This document shows positions 58,671 through 64,000 of a stretch of DNA of 64,000 bases, piece by piece. The first letter of the stretch is position 1; the number at the start of each line of letters is the position of its first letter. Source of the DNA: Aeoliella sp052161615 (lineage in GTDB: Bacteria; Planctomycetota; Planctomycetia; Pirellulales; Lacipirellulaceae). The stretch lies in contig NZ_CP197417.1 of the NCBI RefSeq assembly GCF_052161615.1, positions 682,001-746,000 on the forward strand, read 5' to 3'. Below the pieces are notes generated by a model. That model worked only from the letters and a program-made list of their open reading frames with translations. It ran no database searches and was not told the DNA's origin. The translations under genes were made by a program, and so were the position numbers.

Positions 58671-59984
58671 ATGTTCTTCCGATTTCAACTTCGCGATCAA
58701 CTCTCGCTCGCCGTCCACGTGCTCAAGTGGATGGCGCTCGCCATTCCAGTCGCCGCGCTGGTCGGTTCGGCGTGTGCGCTGTTTCTCTCCTCGCTCGATG
58801 TCGCCACGCAGATGCAGTGGGATCATCCTTGGTTGCTCTACTTTCTGCCACTCGCCGGCGTTGGCATTTACTTGCTCTACGCCTCGGTCGGCAAGAACTC
58901 CGAGGCTGGCAACAACTTGATCATGGACGAAATCCACGAACCCGGCGGCGGCGTGCCGGCACGCATGGCACCGCTGATCCTCATCAGCACCGTGGTGACG
59001 CATCTGTTTGGTGGCTCGGCGGGTCGCGAAGGTACCGCCGTGCAGATGGGGGGAAGCATCGCCGCGAGTGCTGCGCGATGGTTCAAGCTGAGTGATATCG
59101 ATCGACGCACCTTGCTGATGACTGGCGTTGCCGCGGGGTTTGGTGGTGTGTTCGGTACGCCGGTTACCGGTGCGATCTTCGCGCTCGAAGTGCTTGCCAT
59201 CGGACGTATCTCACACGAAGCCCTCATTCCTTGCTTGCTGGCGAGCATCGTCGGCGATTGGTCGTGCGCGGCGTGGGGCGTCGGGCACACCGACTACCAC
59301 CAGGTCATCCAAACGCTGCCCACCATCGACCCCTGGCTGCTCGGCAAAGTCGCGGTCGCCGGCGTGCTGTTCGGCCTCGCCAGCGTGCTGTTCGCCGAAC
59401 TAACGCACGGCCTGCAACACTTCCTCAAGCGCGTGCTGAAGCCCGGCATCCTGCGACCCGTCGTCGGCGGTTTGGCAATCATCCTCCTCGTGCAACTCTT
59501 AGGCACGCGCGACTACCTGGGCCTCGGCGTGCACTCGATTCCGGGCGAACCCAACGGCGTGAGCATCCTGTCGAGCTTCGAAGCCGGCGGCGCTCACCCC
59601 TTTAGCTGGTGGTGGAAGATCCTCTTCACGGCCATCACCCTCGCGAGCGGATTCAAAGGAGGAGAGGTCACGCCGCTATTCTTCATCGGCGCGACCATGG
59701 GCAACTCGATCGCCGTGCTGATGGGGGCACCGATCGACCTGTTCGCCGCGCTCGGCTTTGTTGCCGTGTTCGCCGGCGCGACGAACACCCCCATCGCCTG
59801 CACCATCATGGGCCTCGAACTCTTCGGCGCCCAGCACGCCCTCTACATCGCCACCGCCTGCTCGCTCGCCTACCTCTTCAGCGGCCACACCGGCATCTAC
59901 TTGTCGCAGCGCATCGGCACCCCCAAACCCCACACCGCCGCCGTCCACCCCAACACCTCCCTCCGCGACTGCCGACAGGAGTAA
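58671..59984 (+). CDS. CLC-F type fluoride/proton antiporter
   Basis: A 437-residue CLC-family membrane protein from ATG 58671. The canonical GSGIP anion-site motif is replaced by GNNLIMDE (about 81-88), and the gating-glutamate motif is GGSAGREGTAVQMG with Glu120, both typical of the fluoride-exporting CLC-F branch rather than chloride CLCs. About ten helices; the late signature GATNTPIACTIMGLELFG is intact. The fluoride riboswitch directly upstream supports fluoride export as the function. Its TAA stop lies inside the GTAA edge of a REP. Confidence 0.9.
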   Translation: MFFRFQLRDQLSLAVHVLKWMALAIPVAALVGSACALFLSSLDVATQMQWDHPWLLYFLPLAGVGIYLLYASVGKNSEAGNNLIMDEIHEPGGGVPARMAPLILISTVVTHLFGGSAGREGTAVQMGGSIAASAARWFKLSDIDRRTLLMTGVAAGFGGVFGTPVTGAIFALEVLAIGRISHEALIPCLLASIVGDWSCAAWGVGHTDYHQVIQTLPTIDPWLLGKVAVAGVLFGLASVLFAELTHGLQHFLKRVLKPGILRPVVGGLAIILLVQLLGTRDYLGLGVHSIPGEPNGVSILSSFEAGGAHPFSWWWKILFTAITLASGFKGGEVTPLFFIGATMGNSIAVLMGAPIDLFAALGFVAVFAGATNTPIACTIMGLELFGAQHALYIATACSLAYLFSGHTGIYLSQRIGTPKPHTAAVHPNTSLRDCRQE

Positions 59985-60137
59985 GCCGGGTCAAGCTCCG
60001 CGCCGACCCGGCAATTGGCTGCCACCATTTAGCTCGCACGTTGCCACCAATTAAACTGAACTTCGATACGATGTGAGGTTCTTCTCAACGTTCCAGGCGT
60101 TAAGCGCCGGATCGGCGCTCCGCTTGATCCGGCCTAC
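59981..60137. repeat. REPIN overlapping the transporter stop codon
   Basis: REP 59981-60012 begins GTAAGCCGGG (GTAG altered to GTAA), and its TAA is the stop codon of the fluoride transporter. The inverted REP 60106-60137 has the inverted-loop version. Spacer 60013-60105 is 93 bp and is about 87 percent identical, by eye, to the 93 bp preceding the RAYT gene (60188-60280). Confidence 0.9.
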
Positions 60138-60155
60138 TTGCTCGACACGTCTTCC

Positions 60156-60280
60156 GTAGGCCGGGTCAAGCTCCGCGCCGACCCGGCTATTGGTTGCCAA
60201 AGTTTGGCTCGCACGTTGCCACCAACTAAACTGAACGTGGATACGATGTCAGGTTCTTCTCAATCTTCCAGGCGTTAAGC
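60156..60280 (+). repeat. Half REPIN immediately upstream of the RAYT gene
   Basis: REP 60156-60187 followed by a full-length 93-bp spacer ending GGCGTTAAGC at 60280. In the neighbouring REPIN the right REP starts right after that sequence; here the RAYT leader starts instead. The right-hand REP is therefore absent or replaced by the gene. Confidence 0.9.
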
Positions 60281-60292
60281 TTGCGAGTTCTT

Positions 60293-60853
60293 ATGTCGGA
60301 TTTTCGTCGGTACTATGTGGCGGGGGCGACTTACTTCTTCACCGTCGTTTCGTACCGTCGGCGACCGATCTTGACCACCGAACCGGGACGCCGATTGCTT
60401 CGCGAAGCCATTGAGAAGGTTCGATCTTCGCATTCATTCGATCTGGTCGCGAATGTCCTGCTACCCGATCATTGGCATCTGGTAATGCAACTTCCCTCTG
60501 CCGATGCCGACTATTCGCTTCGAATGCGGCGGATCAAAGAAGAATTCACAGAAAGCTGGCTAGCGGAAGGCCTCCCCGAAGCACGAGTGACCACCTCGCA
60601 GCGCGAACGACACGAGCGAGGCGTTTGGCAACCTCGGTTCTGGGAACACTTGGTGACCGACGAAGAAGACTTAGAACGCTGCGTGGACTACATCCACTGG
60701 AACCCAAGGAAGCATGCATTGGTGGATCGTGTGCAGGACTATCCGTGGTCGTCATTTCATCGATTCGTAGAGCAAGGGCAGTACGAACGCGAGTGGGGCG
60801 GCCAAGTACCTCAAAGCCTTGACATTGACCGCGACTGGGGCGAACCAACGTAG
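60293..60853 (+). CDS. rayT: REP-associated tyrosine transposase (RAYT, Y1/HUH family)
   Basis: A 186-residue single-strand DNA transposase related to IS200/IS605 TnpA. It has MSDFRRYYVAGATYFFTVVS and YRRRPIL, the HUH metal motif HWH at 60-62 (in LLPDHWHLVMQLP), and the catalytic Tyr133 in the RAYT hallmark VDYIHWNPRKHALV, followed by YPWSSFHRF. Length and motifs are intact, so it is probably active. Its stop codon TAG is part of the GTAG start of the next REP (60850). REPINs flank it on both sides, as RAYTs of gammaproteobacteria are flanked by the REPs they process. A TTG four codons upstream is an alternative start. Confidence 0.93.
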   Translation: MSDFRRYYVAGATYFFTVVSYRRRPILTTEPGRRLLREAIEKVRSSHSFDLVANVLLPDHWHLVMQLPSADADYSLRMRRIKEEFTESWLAEGLPEARVTTSQRERHERGVWQPRFWEHLVTDEEDLERCVDYIHWNPRKHALVDRVQDYPWSSFHRFVEQGQYEREWGGQVPQSLDIDRDWGEPT

Positions 60854-61012
60854 GCCGGATCAAGCTCCGCGCCGACCCGGCTATTGGCTGCCACCCGTTC
60901 GCTACTAACTTCGCCATCGAGTAGAATGTCGTCGGGCCCTTACCAATGTCGTGTGGGAAATAAGGTTCCAATCGTGAAGCGCCGGATCGGCGCGGAGCTT
61001 GATCCGGCCTAC
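60850..61012. repeat. REPIN starting at the RAYT stop codon
   Basis: REP 60850-60881 (GTAG contains the RAYT TAG stop; the stem has one mismatch, GGATC against GACCC) and inverted REP 60981-61012, a clean GCCGGATC/GATCCGGC stem. The 99-bp spacer starts TATTGGCTGCCA and ends CCAATCGTGAAGC. Confidence 0.9.
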
Positions 61013-61043
61013 TCAACCTCTCCTCTAACTTGGTGCAACTTTC

Positions 61044-61289
61044 ATGGAAATCGTCTGGTTCCTCTTGATTGGACTCGTCGCGGGTTGGCTTGCGGGGCAA
61101 TTGGTGCGCGGCGGCGGGTTTGGTGTCATAGGCGACATCGTCGTCGGCATCCTCGGCGCCCTCATCGGCGGCGTTGTGTTCGGGGCGCTGGGCCTCTCCG
61201 ACAACGGAAGCCTCCTCGGCTCGATCATCGTCGCCACGGTCGGCGCGATCCTGTTGATCGTGCTCCTAAGAGTCATCAAACGCGCGTAG
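61044..61289 (+). CDS. GlsB/YeaQ/YmgE-family stress membrane protein
   Basis: An 81-residue protein that is almost all membrane helix: LIGLVAGWLAGQLVRGGGFG, then IVVGILGALIGGVVFG and LGSIIVATVGAILLIVLLRV. Matches the transglycosylase-associated (GlsB/YmgE) family of small stress-responsive membrane proteins with Gly-zipper-like helices. Exact role unknown. It sits between two REPINs, 5 bp before the next. Confidence 0.9.
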   Translation: MEIVWFLLIGLVAGWLAGQLVRGGGFGVIGDIVVGILGALIGGVVFGALGLSDNGSLLGSIIVATVGAILLIVLLRVIKRA

Positions 61290-61293
61290 GACC

Positions 61294-61450
61294 GTAGGCC
61301 GGGTCAAGCTCCGCGCCGACCCGGCTATTGGCCGCTTCGGTTTGGTTTCAAACATCGCCATCGATGGAACCGAAAACTGATCCGATGTCGTGTTTGTTTC
61401 GAACTTCCAACCGTGAAGTGCCGGATCGGCGCGGAGCGATCGCGGCCTAC
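61294..61450. repeat. REPIN, first of a tandem pair
   Basis: REP 61294-61325 and inverted REP 61420-61450 (31 bp, two bases lost from the loop). The spacer contains TTTCAAACATCGCCAT and GATGGAACCGAAA, shared with the next REPIN. Confidence 0.9.
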
Positions 61451-61468
61451 TTGCCGGACACGCCTACC

Positions 61469-61627
61469 GTAGGCCGGGTCAAGCTCCGCGCCGACCCGGC
61501 TATTGGCTGCCTCGGTTTGGCTTCAAACATCGCCATTGATGGAACCGAAACCCGATCCGATGACGTGTTGGTTTCTAACTTCCAACCGTGAAGTGCCGGA
61601 TCGGCGCGGAGCTTGATCGCGGCCTAC
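61469..61627. repeat. REPIN, second of a tandem pair
   Basis: REP 61469-61500 and inverted REP 61595-61627 (33 bp). By eye about nine bases in ten match the preceding REPIN across its whole length, including the spacer, so one is a recent direct duplicate. It ends 6 bp beyond the stop of the PEP-CTERM gene. Confidence 0.9.
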
Positions 61628-61633
61628 TTAGAG

Positions 61634-62890
61634 TTACCGACGCCGCACCGCGAGCCCCAATCCAACGAGCGCCAACCCACAGATCACCATCGATCCCGGC
61701 TCGGGCACCACGGTGTTGTTGAAGAACGCGAAGCTGAACACCGCTTCGCCGGCTCCGATGTTCTGCAGCGAGGGGATGATGTTCAGGTTGGCGGGATCGT
61801 GATCGGATAGGTCGCGGGTTTGGATGACCCAGCCGCTCAGAGTGCCGTCCCACTCGTAGGTGTTGATGTTGTCGAGCATCAGGGTGCCGCTCGAGGGCTG
61901 ATTGTTCTCGACGCTCACGATCAGCGTGCCAGTAGCGTCCGTCTCGCCAGGGATCTCAAGCAGGTAACGACCCGCACCGAGTTCGCTGACCGAGTACTCG
62001 CCGCTACCGACGATGGTTCCGGCGTCGCCATTGATGCGGCCCACGGCGGCGGTCGACGGGTCGTTGAGCGGAACGTAAACGAACGCGAAGGGATCGTTCT
62101 CCTGCCCACCCGCGTTGTCGCCGTTGTCTTTCACGTCGAGCGTGAACGTGCCATCGGCGTTGGCGGCCGACTTGGCGTAGTTGTCTTCGTTCTTCGCGCC
62201 ATTCACCAGCAGCACGCCATTCGAGCTAGTCGCCAGCGTACCGGTGGTCGGCGCAATGAGCGTGCGGAGGTCAATAGTCGATAGGCCATTCGCGACCGCC
62301 GGATCGTTCACCACATGCGTCCCCAGCGCGATCGACGGACTTCCCGTGACGCTGGTGATGATCGCGTTGTTCGCCGAGTTCAGGGCGAAACCACTCAGGT
62401 ACTTGTCGAACGGAAAGTAAGCCACCGCCAAGTTCGCGTTGGTCTCTTCCCCCGTCGGCGCGTCGAACAGTGGCAGGTAGTAGTAAGGCAATCCATCGAC
62501 GTCCGACGGTCCGGCGGCGCGGGAAACAGCGGGCGTGGCGAAACGAGTGCCGGGCAGAGGTTCCGCAGGCGTCTGGCCAGCAGGCACCGTGTTGTCGCGG
62601 CCGTTCTGCGCCACCGAAACAATTGGCACGCCGTAGGTGTGATCGTTTACGCCGGGGACAAAATCAACGTCGTAGTCGCCACGATTGGCGTCGAACACGT
62701 TGAAGTTCCCCGCCTTCACCACCGCCGAGATGGCGACCGAGGGGCTGGCATTGGCGAAGCTGCCATTGCCGCCGTTGAGCTGGGTGACGTTAATCGCCCC
62801 GTGAATTGGTGCGGCATTGCAAGAACCAACGCCGAGCGCACTCCCTGCGACGACACCCGCCGCGCAGCCAAAGACCCAGTTGCGAAACAT
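61634..62890 (-). CDS. PEP-CTERM sorted extracellular protein
   Basis: A 418-residue exported protein. Signal peptide with VFGCAAGVVAGSALGVGSCN. The long beta-rich middle (GDYDVDFVPGVNDHTYGVPI, VPLNDPSTAAVGRINGDAGT) has no recognised enzyme motif. The C-terminus is a canonical PEP-CTERM signal: VPEPGSM, a hydrophobic helix (VICGLALVGLGLAV) and RRR. Such proteins are processed by exosortase and delivered to the surface or extracellular matrix. GGGAG precedes ATG 62890. Confidence 0.92.
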   Translation of the reverse strand: MFRNWVFGCAAGVVAGSALGVGSCNAAPIHGAINVTQLNGGNGSFANASPSVAISAVVKAGNFNVFDANRGDYDVDFVPGVNDHTYGVPIVSVAQNGRDNTVPAGQTPAEPLPGTRFATPAVSRAAGPSDVDGLPYYYLPLFDAPTGEETNANLAVAYFPFDKYLSGFALNSANNAIITSVTGSPSIALGTHVVNDPAVANGLSTIDLRTLIAPTTGTLATSSNGVLLVNGAKNEDNYAKSAANADGTFTLDVKDNGDNAGGQENDPFAFVYVPLNDPSTAAVGRINGDAGTIVGSGEYSVSELGAGRYLLEIPGETDATGTLIVSVENNQPSSGTLMLDNINTYEWDGTLSGWVIQTRDLSDHDPANLNIIPSLQNIGAGEAVFSFAFFNNTVVPEPGSMVICGLALVGLGLAVRRR

Positions 62891-63048
62891 TAGAACCCAT
62901 CTCCCGGTGAAAACTCCAAGTGCAAGCCGCGAGCCGCGCTTGCTCCTACCGAAGAGAAGTTAAACGGCGGTCGTAAAGATGTGATGAAGGAAGTACGGCG
63001 CGAACGGTGAAGAAGGCATGAAGGAACTCGCGCGTTACCGTAAGTCGT

Positions 63049-63204
63049 GTAGGCCGGGTCAAGCTCCGCGCCGACCCGGCAATTGGTTGCATCGATCTGG
63101 CGACCACTCCGCCAGTGGCCAACTGGTACTAGAAATGGTGTCGCGTTCTCCTCAATCTTCCACCGTAAAGCGCCGGATCGGCGCGGAGCTTGATCGCGGC
63201 CTAC
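63049..63204. repeat. REPIN
   Basis: REP 63049-63080 and inverted REP 63172-63204 (33 bp, extra base). Spacer 91 bp, starting AATTGGTTGCAT and ending CACCGTAAAGC. It lies upstream of the PEP-CTERM gene in a gene-free stretch. Confidence 0.9.
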
Positions 63205-63503
63205 CTTCACTTTTTCCCTCGTTTTTCACCCTCAAACTATTTCCATTTTTTTCCAAAATGTGACTAGAAAGCGCGCTTCGAGTGTGTTCTCATGAACACG
63301 TACTGCTTTTTAGATGGTTTTAGCTCTTTGACAATTTGAAACAGAGATACGGCGTCCAAAATGCGAGCTTGGAAGACTTCCTGAGCATCGCCTTGGCGTC
63401 TTTGCGCCTTTGCGAGTGAAACGTTTCCGGCTGGAACCCAATGGCAAGCGAGATCCTTCAGTCGCTAAGGCTCCTTCAGGATGACATCCCCGTTACCCAG
63501 CGA

Positions 63504-63544
63504 GAGTAATGTCGCACCTGCGGTTACCCCCTGCGACTTTACTC
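63504..63544. repeat. GAGTAATGTCGCA hairpin
   Basis: GAGTAATGTCGCACCTGCGG at the left faces CTGCGACTTTACTC; nearly identical to 6567-6606. Confidence 0.8.
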
Positions 63545-63623
63545 TTACGAGCAACTGCACGACGAGCTTCGTAACGTGTTCTAAGAGTGGAACTTAGAAC
63601 GAAGCTCTCGCTGGGCGAAAAAG

Positions 63624-63670
63624 GAGTAATGTCGCACCCAATGAAATGTTGGCAATGTGCGACTTTACTC
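63624..63670. repeat. GAGTAATGTCGCA hairpin, longer loop
   Basis: The same 13-bp arms with the loop CCCAATGAAATG..., the sub-type seen at 6685-6730. It ends 18 bp before the stop of the small gene at 63689. Confidence 0.8.
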
Positions 63671-63688
63671 GCTTAGCCAACGAGCCCT

Positions 63689-63949
63689 TTAGCGGACCGG
63701 ATTTCGCTTGACCAGCGTGCGAAGTTCGGCGGGCAGGGTGGTCTTGGCGGGCAAGGGCTCCGAGGCGATCGCGGCGGCTAGCTGTTCGAGTTGTTCCTCG
63801 ACCGGCTGCGCCACATCGACCACCACCCACTGACGATTCCCCACCCGGCAGTAGCCCGTGCCGCTACCACCGAGGTGCTCGTAGCGAATCTCGAAGCCTT
63901 GCTGCTGGAGAATAGCAATGGCCTCGTTGAATAGTTTGCCGGCGATCAT
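63689..63949 (-). CDS. Small hypothetical protein
   Basis: An 86-residue soluble protein beginning MIAGKLFNEAIAILQQQGFE at ATG 63949. Predicted helix, two strands (IRYEHLGGSGTGYCRVGNRQ, WVVVDVAQ), helix. The shape is compatible with a small alpha/beta domain; it has a single Cys and a basic tail. No known motif. Codon pattern and strand are consistent with a real gene. Function unknown. Confidence 0.6.
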   Translation of the reverse strand: MIAGKLFNEAIAILQQQGFEIRYEHLGGSGTGYCRVGNRQWVVVDVAQPVEEQLEQLAAAIASEPLPAKTTLPAELRTLVKRNPVR

Positions 63950-64000
63950 GGAGTGCCATCGTTGGAGGAAGCTTGCGAGGCGGCATTCTAGTTCGTTGTG

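Larger units (their letters stand above)
63205..63688. other. Gene-free stretch with several repeats
   Basis: A T-rich part (63205-63360) shares TCCAAAA..G.GACTAGAAAG with 5949-5970. A CTTGGCGTCTTTGCGCC unit lies at 63391-63420. 63451-63485 is a third copy of the 35-bp arm of 9563-9672. 63504-63544 and 63624-63670 are GAGTAATGTCGCA/TGCGACTTTACTC hairpins. No coding signal was found. Confidence 0.75.

Noticed and set aside
63300..63360. Possible CRISPR leader (AT-rich, AGCTCTTTGACAATTTG)
   Set aside because: No direct repeats or cas genes follow; only hairpin repeats are found downstream.

Overview
The window looks like a chromosomal segment of a planctomycete of the order Pirellulales. The evidence is a DUF1559 prepilin-like protein with a GFTLVELL N-terminus, a PEP-CTERM protein, several short 'LRTLL' membrane proteins, an ECF sigma factor next to a VWA protein, a DacZ-type diadenylate cyclase, glycyl-tRNA synthetase of the single-chain type, futalosine-pathway menaquinone genes and high GC. 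No rRNA, tRNA, CRISPR array, prophage or complete insertion sequence was seen. Most genes are housekeeping or conserved planctomycete genes in short operons; the accessory signal is in the intergenic DNA, which is packed with palindromic repeat families.

Layout. 1-6.9 kb: tail of a VOC-type gene, a diadenylate cyclase, a large signal-anchored protein, a HEAT-repeat lipoprotein, a zinc-ribbon protein, then about 1.5 kb of non-coding palindrome-rich DNA. 6.9-10.6 kb: an 871-residue membrane protein and an ABC ATPase. 10.8-18.2 kb: trpA and trpB (separated by a hydrolase and a DUF2314 lipoprotein), a polytopic membrane protein and mutM. 18.4-24 kb: a DUF3500-like protein, divergent NAD(P)HX repair genes nnrE and nnrD, a DUF433 antitoxin with a truncated DUF5615-like toxin, ribF and a DHH phosphoesterase. 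24-31 kb: Rieske protein and a cytochrome b fused to two c-type haem domains, ubiX-like and menG-like genes, comB. 31-39.6 kb: glyS, a haem-containing sugar dehydrogenase, DUF1559 and TPR proteins, a UbiA-family prenyltransferase and mqnE. 39.7-42.2 kb: three Tad pilus (TadE/TadG) genes. 42.3-46.3 kb: HAMP membrane protein, ECF sigma factor and an 881-residue VWA protein. 46.8-58.3 kb: secreted proteins, recG, rnhA, a haem-motif histidine kinase, priA, nadD. 58.3-63.9 kb: a fluoride riboswitch with a CLC-F type transporter, a REP-associated tyrosine transposase (RAYT) inside an array of its probable REP/REPIN substrates, a GlsB-type protein and a PEP-CTERM protein.

The most unusual system is the RAYT/REPIN array. 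Eighteen copies of a 32-bp hairpin beginning GTAG occur in two clusters (4.5-6.4 and 58.3-63.2 kb), mostly as inverted pairs about 157-178 bp long. The RAYT gene starts exactly where the right-hand REP of one pair should begin, and its stop codon lies inside the GTAG of the next REP. Stem covariation, two inverted loop versions and stop codons supplied by the repeats are visible directly. At least ten other palindrome families occupy intergenic gaps; one has truncated a toxin gene and another abuts the TTG start of recG.

Functional themes: menaquinone synthesis (mqnE, UbiA-family, UbiX-like, MenG-like) and quinol oxidation (Rieske/cytochrome b-c-c); genome maintenance (mutM, recG, priA, rnhA); signalling (c-di-AMP synthesis, ECF sigma, haem-type histidine kinase); and fluoride resistance under riboswitch control.
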